Positions 23,887 to 34,656 of a stretch of DNA of 64,000 nucleotides are shown here, piece after piece. Source of the stretch: Paenibacillus turpanensis (GTDB lineage: Bacteria > Bacillota > Bacilli > Paenibacillales > YIM-B00363). The position numbers and the translations under genes are program-made. Numbering within the stretch: the first letter of the stretch is position 1; each line of letters begins with the position of its first letter. The notes below the pieces were generated by a model. It saw nothing but the letters and a program-made list of their open reading frames with translations, was not told the DNA's origin and searched no databases. The DNA lies in NCBI RefSeq assembly GCF_011421635.1, contig NZ_WTLI01000011.1:62001-126000 (forward strand). Reading direction: 5' to 3'.

Positions 23887-24612
23887 CTATTTTTTTAGAA
23901 AATAGGAAAGCGCCTCGGGCATTTCCTGCTGCCAAAAGCCCCAAATGTGCGTACCGGGCTTTTCTTGATAAGTGAGCTTCGCCGCCTTCTGCTCCAATAA
24001 CGCCCGGGTATGGCGGTTCCAGGCAAGGAAATCAAAGGTGCCGCGTTCTGTTTTGACCGCGGTTTCTTCGGTTCCAATTACGCTGTACAGCTTAAGCCAA
24101 GACAAGTCGCTTTGTTCGGACAAGGCATCGGCCGTCGTCTGCAGAAAAGCCCCGGACATGGAAATGACGCGTTGAAATAAGTTGGGATATCTTAGGGCAA
24201 GATGTAAAGAGACAGTGGCTCCTAAGGAATCTCCGGCCAAGATGCGCCCTTCCCTTTGCACATTCCATTTGGACTCAATAAAAGGAAGAAGCTCCTCGGC
24301 GAAAAAGGTTGTGTAAGCTTGGTGCAGATCCCCTTCCGGAGTATACTCCGCTGTCCGTTTTGTTTTGTCCACATCTACGCCTACGACGATAAAGGGCTCG
24401 ATGCCCTCATCCAAAATCAACTGAACGGCATGTGTTGCAATGCGGCCGAAGTTAAAAAAATCTTCACCGTCCTGACAGTAAACGACAGGTGCCGACACGA
24501 GCTCGTGGTATCCAGGAGGGATCAGCACACGGATCGAACGCGCGTCCGATAAGGTGCTCGAAGCGACAGTTTCTTTTACAATTGTCCGGTTATAATAACG
24601 TGAGTTATCCAT
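23887..24612 (-). CDS. Esterase-D/Fes-like alpha/beta hydrolase
   Basis: A 241-aa cytoplasmic protein of the putative esterase family (PF00756). The oxyanion and nucleophile region is RILAGDSLGATVSLHLALRYP (Ser in GDSLG), VVYCQDGEDFF is the first strand-loop typical of the family, and the catalytic His lies in GTHIWGFWQQEMP. Relatives include YbbA/BesA (siderophore trilactone hydrolase) and S-formylglutathione hydrolases, but no siderophore genes are nearby, so the substrate is open. ATG 24612 has AAGGTG six bases upstream; the longer open frame has no ribosome site. Confidence 0.85.
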   Translation of the reverse strand: MDNSRYYNRTIVKETVASSTLSDARSIRVLIPPGYHELVSAPVVYCQDGEDFFNFGRIATHAVQLILDEGIEPFIVVGVDVDKTKRTAEYTPEGDLHQAYTTFFAEELLPFIESKWNVQREGRILAGDSLGATVSLHLALRYPNLFQRVISMSGAFLQTTADALSEQSDLSWLKLYSVIGTEETAVKTERGTFDFLAWNRHTRALLEQKAAKLTYQEKPGTHIWGFWQQEMPEALSYFLKK

Positions 24613-24702
24613 ACCATTCACCTTGTTTTCCTCTGTTATATAATTTGCTTTCGTTTTATTATAACAGAAAAACTCAAACAAATAACGACTTCTTATGGAA
24701 AT

Positions 24703-24724
24703 ATACAATATTGTATTATATAAT
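24703..24724 (+). promoter_or_regulatory. pdh operon promoter region with palindromic operator-like site
   Basis: ATACAATATTGTAT (24703-24716) is a perfect 14-bp palindrome lying directly upstream of TATAAT (24719-24724). A protein bound there would cover the spacer. No good -35 is seen. The pdhA ATG is about 70 bases downstream. Confidence 0.45.
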
Positions 24725-24786
24725 CTATGAAGTCTGTATTACTTATTTCACATTTGGGTCTTATTTTAAATACGAAGAAACAGTGA

Positions 24787-25860
<1,074 letters not shown>

Positions 25861-25895
25861 GTTTAAAATCGAACGATAGGGAGGGCTGCACAACC

Positions 25896-26873
25896 ATGGC
25901 ACAATTAACAATGATTCAAGCAATTACGGAAGCAATGCGGCTTGAGCTGCAGCGCGATCCGAATGTAATGGTATTCGGGGAAGACGTAGGCCACGTCGGC
26001 GGCGTATTCCGCGCGACAGAAGGTCTGCAGAAGGAATTCGGAGAGCACCGCGTATTTGATACCCCGCTTGCGGAATCCGGCATCGGCGGTTTGGCAGTGG
26101 GTCTTAGCGTACAGGGCTTCCGTCCGATTATGGAAATTCAGTTTATCGGCTTTATGTTCGAAGTTATGGACTCCATTTGTGCACAGGCGACTCGTCTTCG
26201 TTACCGCTCCGGCGGAAGATACAATGCACCGATGGTTATTCGTACACCGTTCGGCGGCAACGTAAAAGCTGCAGAGCTTCATACGGACTCGCTGGAAGGC
26301 ATGATGCTGCAAACACCAGGCATTAAGGTTGTTGTTCCATCGAACCCTTACGATGCGAAGGGCTTAATGATTTCCGCGATCCGCGATAACGATCCGGTCT
26401 TCTTTATGGAGCACCTCAAGCTGTACCGCACATTCCGTGCCGAGGTACCAGAAGGCGATTACACGATTCCATTGGGTAAGGCGAACGTTGTTCGCGAAGG
26501 TAAGGACGTAACGATTATCACTTACGGCGCAATGGTTCATACTTCCTTGAAGGCAGCGGAAGAGCTCGCGAAGAATGGCGTAGAAGCCGAAGTAATCGAC
26601 CTGCGTACATTAATTCCGCTCGATATTGAAACGATTGTGGAATCGATTAAGAAAACAAACCGCGCGATCGTTGTTCAGGAAGCGCAAAAAACAGCAGGTG
26701 CGGCAGCAGAAATCATTGCCCAAATTAATGAAAATGCAATTCTGCACCTGGAAGCTCCTGTTCTTCGCGTAGCGGGTCCAGATACCGTTTATCCGTTCGG
26801 TCAAGTGGAAGAGCTTTGGCTCCCTGACCCGGCTCGGATTATGAAAGCAGTCAACGAAGTACTGCAATTCTAA
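25896..26873 (+). CDS. pdhB: Pyruvate dehydrogenase E1 component, beta subunit
   Basis: A 325-aa subunit pairing with Pdh[22 protein letters not shown] contains the Glu that activates the thiazolium ring of [40 protein letters not shown] and the transketolase C-domain sequence [20 protein letters not shown] and [16 protein letters not shown] are canonical. GGGAGGGC precedes the ATG. Length and order match Bacillales PDH. Confidence 0.97.
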   Translation: MAQLTMIQAITEAMRLELQRDPNVMVFGEDVGHVGGVFRATEGLQKEFGEHRVFDTPLAESGIGGLAVGLSVQGFRPIMEIQFIGFMFEVMDSICAQATRLRYRSGGRYNAPMVIRTPFGGNVKAAELHTDSLEGMMLQTPGIKVVVPSNPYDAKGLMISAIRDNDPVFFMEHLKLYRTFRAEVPEGDYTIPLGKANVVREGKDVTIITYGAMVHTSLKAAEELAKNGVEAEVIDLRTLIPLDIETIVESIKKTNRAIVVQEAQKTAGAAAEIIAQINENAILHLEAPVLRVAGPDTVYPFGQVEELWLPDPARIMKAVNEVLQF

Positions 26874-26900
26874 ACAAACACGGAAGGAGGCTGAACGATA

Positions 26901-28202
26901 ATGGCAAACTTTGAATACCGTTTCCCGGAGCTCGGAGAGGGCCTTCACGAAGGCGAAATCGTGAAATGGCACATTAAAGCGGGCGCCGAGGTAAAAGAAG
27001 ACGATATTATTATGGAAGTGCAGAACGACAAGGCGGTTGTTGAGGTACCATCGCCGGTTACCGGCAAGGTGCTTGACGTTAAGGTTGCTGAAGGCACGAT
27101 GTGTACTGTCGGCCAAGTGATCGCTGTGTTTGACGTTGTTGGCGAGCTTCCGCCGCAGGCTGCACACGGCCATGCGGAAGAAGCGGCACCGGCGGCAGCT
27201 CCGGCAGCGAAGCCGGCAGAAGCAGCTCCAGCGCCTGCTGCAGCTCCGCAAACGACGACGGCAGCAGAAGCGCGTCCGGAAGCGACGCCGACTGACGTGC
27301 TGGCGACGCCAAGCGTGCGCAAGCTTGCACGCGAGAAGGGCGTGCCGATTGCAGAGGTGCGCGGCACCGGCAAGAACGGCCGGATCACTCGCGAGGATGT
27401 GCTCGGCTTTACGCCTGGAGCGCAAGGCGAAGCAGCGGCACAACCGGCTGCAGGCGCGGAAGCGGCGAAGGCTCCGGCCGCAGCGGCAGCTCCTGGCGAG
27501 CGCGTAGAAGAGCGCGTACCGCTTAAGGGCATCCGTCGCGCGATCGCAAATGCGATGGTGAAGTCGGTATACACGGCACCGCATGTTACGATCATGGACG
27601 AGGTTGACGTAAGCGAGCTGATTGCTCTCCGCGAAAAGGCGAAGCCTGTTGCTGAGAAGAAGGGCGTTAAGCTGACTTATCTTCCGTTCATCGTGAAGGC
27701 ATTGGTTGCGGCTGCCCGCCAATACCCGGTATTAAATGCTTCCATCGATGACGAGAAGCAGGAAATTGTATACAAAAAGTACTACAACATCGGTATCGCT
27801 GCCGACACGGATAACGGCCTGATCGTTCCGAACGTCGCAGACGCAGACCGCAAAAATATTTGGACGATCGCAAACGAAATTCGCGACCTGGCTGCTCGCG
27901 GCCGCGAAGGAAAGCTTGCTCCGAACGAGCTGAAAGGCAGCACCATTACGATTACAAACATTGGCTCCGCAGGCGGCATGTTCTTTACTCCGGTTATTAA
28001 CTGGCCGGAAGTGGCGATCCTCGGAACAGGACGCATCTCTCAAAAGCCTGTTGTGAAAAACGGCGAAATCGTAATCGGCAACGTTATGGCGCTTTCCTTG
28101 TCGTTTGACCACCGTATCATCGACGGAGCAACAGCACAAAACGCATTGAACTACATCAAAGAGCTGCTTGCTGACCCGCAGCTGCTTGTTATGGAGGTGT
28201 AA
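26901..28202 (+). CDS. pdhC: Dihydrolipoyl acetyltransferase (E2 of pyruvate dehydrogenase)
   Basis: 433 aa. One N-terminal lipoyl domain (1-80; lipoylated Lys44 in QNDKAVVEV), an Ala/Pro-rich flexible linker, a peripheral subunit-binding domain (about 135-170, [20 protein letters not shown]), a second Ala/Pro linker, and the catalytic acetyltransferase domain with the closing [10 protein letters not shown] (His404, Asp408). E2 forms the core of the complex and transfers the acetyl group to CoA. AAGGAGG lies upstream of the ATG. LipL, encoded just upstream of the operon, probably supplies its octanoyl group. Confidence 0.97.
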   Translation: MANFEYRFPELGEGLHEGEIVKWHIKAGAEVKEDDIIMEVQNDKAVVEVPSPVTGKVLDVKVAEGTMCTVGQVIAVFDVVGELPPQAAHGHAEEAAPAAAPAAKPAEAAPAPAAAPQTTTAAEARPEATPTDVLATPSVRKLAREKGVPIAEVRGTGKNGRITREDVLGFTPGAQGEAAAQPAAGAEAAKAPAAAAAPGERVEERVPLKGIRRAIANAMVKSVYTAPHVTIMDEVDVSELIALREKAKPVAEKKGVKLTYLPFIVKALVAAARQYPVLNASIDDEKQEIVYKKYYNIGIAADTDNGLIVPNVADADRKNIWTIANEIRDLAARGREGKLAPNELKGSTITITNIGSAGGMFFTPVINWPEVAILGTGRISQKPVVKNGEIVIGNVMALSLSFDHRIIDGATAQNALNYIKELLADPQLLVMEV

Positions 28203-28205
28203 GCG

Positions 28206-29618
28206 ATGGTCGTTGGTAACGTAACAAACGAGGTTGATGTTGTCGTTGTCGGTGGAGGCCCGGGAGGCTATGTTGCAGCAATCCGTGCCGCACAGCTTGG
28301 CAAAAAGGTTACGCTCATCGAGCGCGGCAATGTCGGCGGTGTTTGCTTAAACGTTGGATGTATCCCATCTAAGGCTTTGATCTCCGCTGCCCACCGTTAT
28401 GAAGAAATGCATGAATCCCATGACATGGGGATCAGTGCGGAAAACGTGAAGCTCGACTTTGCGAAGGTGCAGGAGTGGAAGGACGGCATCGTTAAAAAAC
28501 AAACCGGCGGTTTGGGCATGCTGTTCAAGGGCAATAAGATTGAAGTTGTTCAAGGCGAAGCGTTCTTCTTGGGCGACAACGTAATCAGCGTTTCCAGCGA
28601 GCTGCAGGGCACTCGCTACCAATATAATCATTGCGTGATCGCCACAGGCTCCCGGCCGATTGAGCTGAAGACGTTCCCGTTTGGCGGACGTGTTCTCTCT
28701 TCCACGGAAGCGTTGAACCTAAAGGAAATTCCGAAGAGCATGGTCGTGATCGGCGGCGGTTACATCGGCGTTGAGCTTGGTCAAACGTATGCGAAGTTCG
28801 GAACGCAGGTTACTATTCTTGAGGGCTCCGATATGGTTCTTCCGGGCTTTGAACCAGAGCTGACTCGCTACGTAGGCAAAAACCTCAAGAAAATTGGCGT
28901 TGAAGTTGTAACCAATGCGTTGGCGCAGAGCCAAACGCAAACCGATAAAGATATTACCGTTACGTATACGGTTAACGGGGAAGAAAAGCAGGTAACTGCG
29001 GAGTATGTGCTCGTAACTGTAGGCCGCCGTCCGAACACACAAGATATCGGACTTGAGGGCATGGGCGTTAAGATGAACGACCGCGGCTATATCGAGGTCG
29101 ACAACACGGGCCGTACAAGTGTATCGAACGTCTATGCAATCGGCGATATCGTTGCCGGACCGGCGCTTGCGCATAAGGCGTCTTATGAAGGCAAGGTGGC
29201 TGCAGAAGCCATCGCGGGTCATCCTAGCGTGATCGATTACAAGAGTATTACAGCAGTAGTGTTCTCCGATCCGGAGATTGCATCGGTTGGTTATTCTGAA
29301 TCGGAAGCGAAAGAGAAGGGCATCGAGATTGTAACCGGTAAGTTCAACTATGCTCCGAACGGCCGCGCACAAGCATTGAACAAAGGCGAGGGCTTTGTGA
29401 AGCTTGTGGCAAAGAAGGAGAATGGAGTGCTGATCGGTGCGCAAATCGTCGGTCCGAACGCTTCCGACTTGATCGCGGAGCTTGGACTTGCGGTGGAAAT
29501 GAGTGCAACGCTTGAGGATATCGAGCTTACCATTCACGCACATCCGACGCTGGGCGAAATCGTGAAGGACGCTGCGGAAGCGGCGCTTGGCCATCCGATT
29601 CATTCGCTCGGGAAATAA
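28206..29618 (+). CDS. pdhD: Dihydrolipoyl dehydrogenase (E3)
   Basis: A 470-aa flavoenzyme that reoxidises dihydrolipoamide with NAD+. FAD-binding GGGPGGYVAAIRAAQLG, redox-active disulfide in GGVCLNVGCIPSKAL (C47, C52), NAD-binding VVIGGGYIGVELGQTY, second FAD site VYAIGDIVAGPALAHKA and the dimer-interface catalytic IHAHPTLGE are all intact. The ATG follows the pdhC stop by three bases with GGAGGTG in the pdhC end. A strong terminator closes the operon. Confidence 0.97.
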   Translation: MVVGNVTNEVDVVVVGGGPGGYVAAIRAAQLGKKVTLIERGNVGGVCLNVGCIPSKALISAAHRYEEMHESHDMGISAENVKLDFAKVQEWKDGIVKKQTGGLGMLFKGNKIEVVQGEAFFLGDNVISVSSELQGTRYQYNHCVIATGSRPIELKTFPFGGRVLSSTEALNLKEIPKSMVVIGGGYIGVELGQTYAKFGTQVTILEGSDMVLPGFEPELTRYVGKNLKKIGVEVVTNALAQSQTQTDKDITVTYTVNGEEKQVTAEYVLVTVGRRPNTQDIGLEGMGVKMNDRGYIEVDNTGRTSVSNVYAIGDIVAGPALAHKASYEGKVAAEAIAGHPSVIDYKSITAVVFSDPEIASVGYSESEAKEKGIEIVTGKFNYAPNGRAQALNKGEGFVKLVAKKENGVLIGAQIVGPNASDLIAELGLAVEMSATLEDIELTIHAHPTLGEIVKDAAEAALGHPIHSLGK

Positions 29619-29658
29619 GGAAGCAGCAAAAGATTCATTTTCTTGTACGTAAACGAAT

Positions 29659-29722
29659 AAAAGGCTGACCCGATTTGGCAACCGTCTTGTACGGTGTGCC
29701 AAAACGAGGGTCAGCCTTTTTT
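29659..29722. terminator. Terminator of the pdh operon
   Basis: AAAAGGCTGACCCG and CGAGGGTCAGCCTTTT, with inner TTGGCA/TGCCAA, followed by a T run. It also faces the convergent hydrolase gene. Confidence 0.92.
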
Positions 29723-29774
29723 GTTTGAACAAATTAAACAATTCCGGATTTAAGGCGAAAAGACTAGGCGCAGC

Positions 29775-30545
29775 CTATACGTATTTCTTCAACCATTCCA
29801 GTAAGGCTTCTGTGAACGCTTGGGGCTGTTCCAAATTCGCCAAGTGTCCTGCTTGGTCAATGACCTTAACGGATGCTTCGGAAATGGCGGACGCCATTTG
29901 TTTGGCTCCATCTGGAGGAGTAATGCCGTCTTCGGATCCAACCAAGACGAGAACCGGAATTCGGATATCGCCGAGCGAGCTTGTCATGTCTGCGCGTTCC
30001 GCCATGGCCAGAGAAGCGGCTGCGATGGCTTCCGGCGATGCTTCTCGGATCATCCGGTCAACTTGCTGTACCAGCTCAGGTTTTACGGTCGAAGCATTCG
30101 GAGCGAGCAGCTTGCCAAGCATCGCCTCACTCGCTGCCCCGGATCCATTGGCTATAACTGCTTCGGCCAGCTTGCGTCTTCCTGCTTTACCTTCCTCTGT
30201 GTCATTACCGGCTTTTGTATCGGCAAGCACAAGGCCGCCTGCCAGCTCGGAATGGCGTTGGAGCAGCTCGAAGCTCACGTAACCTCCCATCGAAAAACCT
30301 ACAATAATACATTTGCGTATTTCAAGAGAAGAAAGCAGCTCAGCGACTTGATCGGCCATCTCGGCAATGGTAATCGGGTTCACAACAGGACTTCCCCCAA
30401 ACCCTGGCAGATCAGGGGCAATCACATCATAATCTTTTGATAACATTTCAATTTGCGGCTCCCACATCGTATGGGAAAAAGGAAAACCATGAATAAGGAC
30501 TACCGGATAACCTGAACCTTTGCGTACATAATGTAAAGCTGGCAT
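29775..30545 (-). CDS. Alpha/beta-fold hydrolase
   Basis: A 256-aa soluble hydrolase with a full catalytic triad: nucleophile in VGFSMGGYV, acid in VLVGSEDGITPP, and His in DQAGHLANLEQP. The oxyanion segment LIHGFPFSHTMW is typical of the family containing 3-oxoadipate enol-lactonases, haloperoxidases and MenH-like enzymes. The sequence does not single out a substrate. AGGAGG lies eight bases upstream of the ATG. Monocistronic on the minus strand between pdh and pepF. Confidence 0.88.
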   Translation of the reverse strand: MPALHYVRKGSGYPVVLIHGFPFSHTMWEPQIEMLSKDYDVIAPDLPGFGGSPVVNPITIAEMADQVAELLSSLEIRKCIIVGFSMGGYVSFELLQRHSELAGGLVLADTKAGNDTEEGKAGRRKLAEAVIANGSGAASEAMLGKLLAPNASTVKPELVQQVDRMIREASPEAIAAASLAMAERADMTSSLGDIRIPVLVLVGSEDGITPPDGAKQMASAISEASVKVIDQAGHLANLEQPQAFTEALLEWLKKYV

Positions 30546-30604
30546 AACATCAACCTCCTGCTATCATTTTGAACTCACTTTATCTACAGCTAGTTCGAGT
30601 TACA

Positions 30605-30648
30605 CGAAAATGAAAGGACGTCCGTTAGAAGAGCTTGGGACGTCCTTT
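30605..30648 (-). terminator. Terminator after pepF
   Basis: AAAGGACGTCC and GGACGTCCTTT form a perfect 11-bp stem, followed on the minus strand by CATTTTCG. Confidence 0.75.
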
Positions 30649-30663
30649 CCGCGTAAGGATGTT

Positions 30664-32463
30664 TTATTGCGCGAGCTTTTCCATTTCCGTCAGCAGATCC
30701 TCGAATACTTCCATTGCTTGACGAATAGGCTCCGGCGAGGACATGTCAACACCGGCACGCTTCAAAATATTGATGGAGAAATCGCTGCCGCCGCTCTTTA
30801 AGAAGCCTAAGTAACGATCGACTGCCGGCTGGCCCTCCTCCAAAATTTGCTTTGCAAAGCTTGCTGCCGCAGAAAATCCGGTCGCATATTTGTATACATA
30901 GAAGCTGGTGTAGAAATGAGGAATACGTCCCCATTCCATTTCGATATCCTGATCTACGACCATATCCGAACCGTGATACTTGAGATTCAGGTTGTAGTAA
31001 ATTTCAGAAAGCGCTTGAGGAGTAAGGGACTCACCTGCTTCCGCTTTCTCATGGATGATTTTTTCAAACTCGGCGAACATCGTCTGACGGAATACCGTTG
31101 TCCGGAATTGATCGGCATAATGCGTCAAGAGGAACATTTTTTCCTTGGCATCCGTTGTTTTTTCCAGCAAGTAGTTATTAAGCAGCGCTTCATTCAACGT
31201 CGACGCGACTTCCGCCAAGAAGATCGTATATTGGGCGTCGCGGTATTTTTGTGTGTTGTCCGAGTAGTAGGAATGAATCGCGTGGCCCATCTCATGAGCA
31301 AGTGTGAACATGCTGTTTAAGTTGTCCTTATGGTTGAGCAGCACATAAGGATGAGTGCCGTAAGCTCCCCACGAATAGGCGCCGCTGCGCTTTCCTTCAT
31401 TTTCGTAGACGTCAATCCAGCGATTGTCGTAGCCTTCCTGCAGCACGCGCAAATAATCGTCGCCGAGCGGCTTTAAGCTTTCTTTGACGGTTTGCTTCGC
31501 TTCTTCGTACGGAATGTTCATATCGAATTCGTCGACAAGCGGGGTGAACAGGTCGTACATATGAAGCTCGTCAACCTTCAGCAGCTTTTTGCGCAGCTTC
31601 ATGTAGCGGTGGAGCAGCGGCAAATGCTCATGAATCGTGGAGATCAGGTTGCTGTACACTTCGTTCGGGATGTTGTCGCCGGAAAGTGACATTTCCAGAA
31701 CCGAAGGGTATTTACGGGCTTTTGCGTAAAATACATTTTTCGTTACGTTGGCGGATAAAGTGGCTGCCAGTGTGTTTTTTTGCTTTGCGTACGTAGAATA
31801 CATCGCTTGGAATGCATTTTTCCGTACCTCACGATTGCGGCTCTCTAAAAACTGGATATACCGTCCATGTGTGAGCTCAACTTCTTCGCCTTTTTCGTTT
31901 TTTACCTTAGGGAATTTCATATCGGCGTTGTTCAGCATACCGAAGATCGTTCCCGGTCCTTGGGCGATGCTTCCAGCCTGGGCAAGCAGTGCTTCTTCCG
32001 GCTTGGAGAGGGTATGTGGCTTTTGGCGCAGCATTTCTTCAAGAGTAAACTTATAATCGGCAAGCTTCGGATCGGCAATGAGTGCTTTGAGCTGCTCTTC
32101 AGAAAGCTCCAAAATTTCCGGAGTAATGAAGGATAAAGCTTCCGATGCTTCTACGCTCAGCTTTTTTGCTTTATCGGACAGGGCCATGGCCGCCGGCTCC
32201 GCCATATCCTCGTGATGCTTCATGTTGGCATAAACATATACGCGCTCGCTATGTAGTCCGATTTCATCCTCAAGAGCGAAGCAATCGCGAATGGCGTCGG
32301 CGTTGTTCAGCTTTCCTTGAAATTGCTTTACCTTGGTAAGCAGCTGTCTTACCTCGGCATATTCCTTTTCCCAAGCTTCGAGGTTTGGTACTAAATCATC
32401 CAGATTCCAGCGATGCTCTGCAGGAACCTCCGAGCGTTTTGTTACTTGTGTAGCAGTGGTCAT
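30664..32463 (-). CDS. pepF: Oligoendopeptidase F (M3B metallopeptidase)
   Basis: A 599-aa zinc peptidase that degrades 6-18 residue peptides. The zinc motif HEMGH is in FTLAHEMGHAIHSY with the third ligand in LAEVASTLNEALL; GAYSWGAYGTHPYVLLN is family-typical. ATG 32463 (MTTATQVTKRSEVPAEHRWN) has AGGAGGG five bases upstream and gives the usual length of about 600. However, the frame stays open for 33 more codons to ATG 32562, which has its own AAAGGAG and begins MKPIPALLALSLTICAVPSASA, a good signal peptide. Two forms, cytoplasmic and secreted, may be made. Confidence 0.92.
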   Translation of the reverse strand: MTTATQVTKRSEVPAEHRWNLDDLVPNLEAWEKEYAEVRQLLTKVKQFQGKLNNADAIRDCFALEDEIGLHSERVYVYANMKHHEDMAEPAAMALSDKAKKLSVEASEALSFITPEILELSEEQLKALIADPKLADYKFTLEEMLRQKPHTLSKPEEALLAQAGSIAQGPGTIFGMLNNADMKFPKVKNEKGEEVELTHGRYIQFLESRNREVRKNAFQAMYSTYAKQKNTLAATLSANVTKNVFYAKARKYPSVLEMSLSGDNIPNEVYSNLISTIHEHLPLLHRYMKLRKKLLKVDELHMYDLFTPLVDEFDMNIPYEEAKQTVKESLKPLGDDYLRVLQEGYDNRWIDVYENEGKRSGAYSWGAYGTHPYVLLNHKDNLNSMFTLAHEMGHAIHSYYSDNTQKYRDAQYTIFLAEVASTLNEALLNNYLLEKTTDAKEKMFLLTHYADQFRTTVFRQTMFAEFEKIIHEKAEAGESLTPQALSEIYYNLNLKYHGSDMVVDQDIEMEWGRIPHFYTSFYVYKYATGFSAAASFAKQILEEGQPAVDRYLGFLKSGGSDFSINILKRAGVDMSSPEPIRQAMEVFEDLLTEMEKLAQ

Positions 32464-32624
32464 AGTATCCCTCCTATATGGGTTTGCCGCCGAGTCAGCC
32501 GAAGCGGACGGGACGGCGCAAATCGTTAACGATAAAGCTAAAAGTGCGGGAATCGGTTTCATTGGGGCATTCTCCTTTCACCCCAATAGTATGACCGTTC
32601 CATTTTGCCATTATCATATCAAAC

Positions 32625-32807
32625 CTATGCCGCGCCCCGCAAAAAATGAATGATCAAGAGCGTAAAGGCGGAGGCGACCATAACGATGGACAAAAGGGCG
32701 AGACCTCTGCGAAATGGAGGAGCGATGGTGTCTTTTTTTAGAATGAGAATGAAGGCAAAGGCAAAGGACACGATGATAAATGCAAATAAGGAGCCGCTTT
32801 CTGTCAC
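32625..32807 (-). CDS. Small two-span membrane protein
   Basis: 60 aa from GTG 32807, with GGAGGG six bases upstream: MTESGSLFAFIIVSFAFAFI, a basic loop LKKDTIAPPFRRG, then a second hydrophobic segment LALLSIVMVASAFTLLIIHF. The frame is open much further upstream, but that part lies opposite the pyruvate-oxidase-like gene and is not used. No family recognised. It is divergent from the TPP enzyme with about 90 bases between the starts. Confidence 0.6.
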   Translation of the reverse strand: MTESGSLFAFIIVSFAFAFILILKKDTIAPPFRRGLALLSIVMVASAFTLLIIHFLRGAA

Positions 32808-32895
32808 GTTTTTCCCTCCATCAATTGGTTTAGCAACATTATGACATACAGCCGCATGGATTCCAATTCGCAGGGGGACACTTTGAACGGAAAGG

Positions 32896-34599
32896 ATGCG
32901 TGATGACAACATGGCAACAGCCACATTAACCAAACCGAATAATCCGGTAAACGCGGATGAAACGACTCCCTCCTCAGGGCTAAGCGCGGCACGATTTGTA
33001 TTGGACCAGCTTTCGGCTTGGGGGGTAGAGCGTATATATGGCGTTATTGGCGACGGGAATTTATATTTCCTCGACGAAATTCCAAAGCAGGGGCGAATTG
33101 AATATATCGCCTGCAGGCATGAGGAAGCGGCTGCGTTAATGGCCTGCGCCGAGGCGAAGCTGACCGGGCGAATCGGGGTATGCCTTGCGACCAGCGGGCC
33201 GGGAATGGTGAATTTGTTGAACGGCCTGGCTGACGCACAGATGGACAGTACACCGGTGCTGGCCATTACGGGACAGGTCGATACGAAAAAAATCGGCACG
33301 CCGACAAAGCAGTATATCAATCAGCAAATGATGTCTGCGCCGATCGTTTCCGATGCGCAATCTGTGCAGATTGGATCGCCAGATTCGCTTCCTGATGTAC
33401 TGCTGAGGCTCCTGACAACAAGCACGGTACAAGGAAGTGTTTCCCATTTAACGGTGCCGAAGGACTTGTGGCAGCAGCCCGTGAAGGGGAAGGTGACTCC
33501 GTACCGGAAGCATTTGCACCAGCCTCTTCTTGCTCCGGAATCCGTTATCCGCGAGGCTGCGTCCTCGATTGCCCAAGCGGCAAAGCCGGTTTTATACGCC
33601 GGGCGCGGAGTAAAGGGCATGCAGCAGGAGCTGGTTGAGCTTGCCGAGCTTTTACAAGCACCGGTCGTTGTCACGATGCCGTCGAAGGATGTGTTTCCGA
33701 ATGGGCATCGTTTGTTTGCTGGCGGACTGGGCCAAGGGGGCAGCGAGGCATCTTCGATAATTCTTGACGAGAGCGATTTAATCGTCATGCTGGGGACCTC
33801 GTGGTGGCCGGAGGAGTATGCGCCAAAGCATGCGAATATGATCCAGTTCGATATTGCGGCGGAGCAAATTGGGCAAGGACACCCGCTTTCGGCCGGTGTG
33901 GTCGGCGATTTGAAGCATGCCCTTCCGTTGGTGCTGGAAGATTGCCGTCGCGCCGCTTCCGGAGTAAACCGCAGCAGCTGGGCGAAGCGGACGGAAGAGA
34001 TCATCGGGCAGTGGAACGATGTGTTAAAGCAGGAATTGAATTTGGACGGCTCGCCAATTGCGCCGCAGCGAATCATGAAGATTCTTTCTGATGTTTGCGA
34101 CGAGGATGCGGTTCTTTGCGTGGATACCGGGGATCATACTTTGTGGTTCGGGCGGGCTTTCGAGGCGAAACGCCATGATATCCTTCTATCCGGGATGTGG
34201 CGAACGCTTGGTTTTGCACTTCCTGCCGCGATTGCCGCGAAGCGTTCCGCCCCGGGACGTCAGGTGGTAGCGATCGTCGGTGACGGCGGAGCGGTGCAAA
34301 CCTTGCTGGAGCTGAAAACAGCCGCTCAGTACCAGGTTCCGCTTGTGCTGATCATCCTGAACAACGGATCGTATGCGATGGAGAAAAATAGAATGGAGCA
34401 GGCGGGTTTAAATACCCTAGGCAGCTTGCTTCATAATCCGGATTTTGTCGGAGTAGCGGAGGCTTGCGGAGCCAAGGGCTATAAAGTAACGAGTCCTGCG
34501 GAACTGGAGAAGACTCTGCGCCAAGCGCTTCAAGAGAATGGACCGGTAGTACTCGATGTGGCGACAGCAGATACCATGGTGCCGCATACATCGATTTAA
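32896..34599 (+). CDS. TPP-dependent enzyme, pyruvate oxidase type (YdaP/PoxB-like)
   Basis: A 567-aa cytoplasmic enzyme of the acetolactate synthase/pyruvate oxidase family. The N-terminal PYR domain has GVIGDGNLYFLDEI and CRHEEAAALMACAEAKLTG (catalytic Glu), the central domain is Rossmann-like, and the C-terminal PP domain has VAIVGDGGAVQTLLEL to IILNNGSYAM, the TPP/Mg motif (GDG...NN). The closest functional relatives oxidise or decarboxylate pyruvate to acetate or acetyl phosphate. It would compete with PDH for pyruvate. The start is uncertain between ATG 32896 and ATG 32911; GGAAAGG lies directly before the first. Confidence 0.8.
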   Translation: MRDDNMATATLTKPNNPVNADETTPSSGLSAARFVLDQLSAWGVERIYGVIGDGNLYFLDEIPKQGRIEYIACRHEEAAALMACAEAKLTGRIGVCLATSGPGMVNLLNGLADAQMDSTPVLAITGQVDTKKIGTPTKQYINQQMMSAPIVSDAQSVQIGSPDSLPDVLLRLLTTSTVQGSVSHLTVPKDLWQQPVKGKVTPYRKHLHQPLLAPESVIREAASSIAQAAKPVLYAGRGVKGMQQELVELAELLQAPVVVTMPSKDVFPNGHRLFAGGLGQGGSEASSIILDESDLIVMLGTSWWPEEYAPKHANMIQFDIAAEQIGQGHPLSAGVVGDLKHALPLVLEDCRRAASGVNRSSWAKRTEEIIGQWNDVLKQELNLDGSPIAPQRIMKILSDVCDEDAVLCVDTGDHTLWFGRAFEAKRHDILLSGMWRTLGFALPAAIAAKRSAPGRQVVAIVGDGGAVQTLLELKTAAQYQVPLVLIILNNGSYAMEKNRMEQAGLNTLGSLLHNPDFVGVAEACGAKGYKVTSPAELEKTLRQALQENGPVVLDVATADTMVPHTSI

Positions 34600-34601
34600 C
34601 G

Positions 34602-34640
34602 AAAAGGCCGGGATCCGCGAAGCGGAAACCGGCCCTTTTT
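34602..34640. terminator. Terminator after the TPP enzyme
   Basis: AAAAGGCCGG and CCGGCCCTTTTT with inner CCGC/GCGG, between convergent genes. Confidence 0.88.
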
Positions 34641-34656
34641 CCATGGTATTGGTGTA

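Noticed and set aside
26945..27595. Long minus-strand open frames opposite pdhB and pdhC
   Set aside because: They are shadows created by the GC-rich Ala/Pro codons of the E2 linkers; no ribosome site or family.
32808..33320. Long upstream extension of the small minus-strand membrane protein
   Set aside because: It lies opposite the TPP enzyme, and a GTG with an ideal ribosome site defines the short protein.
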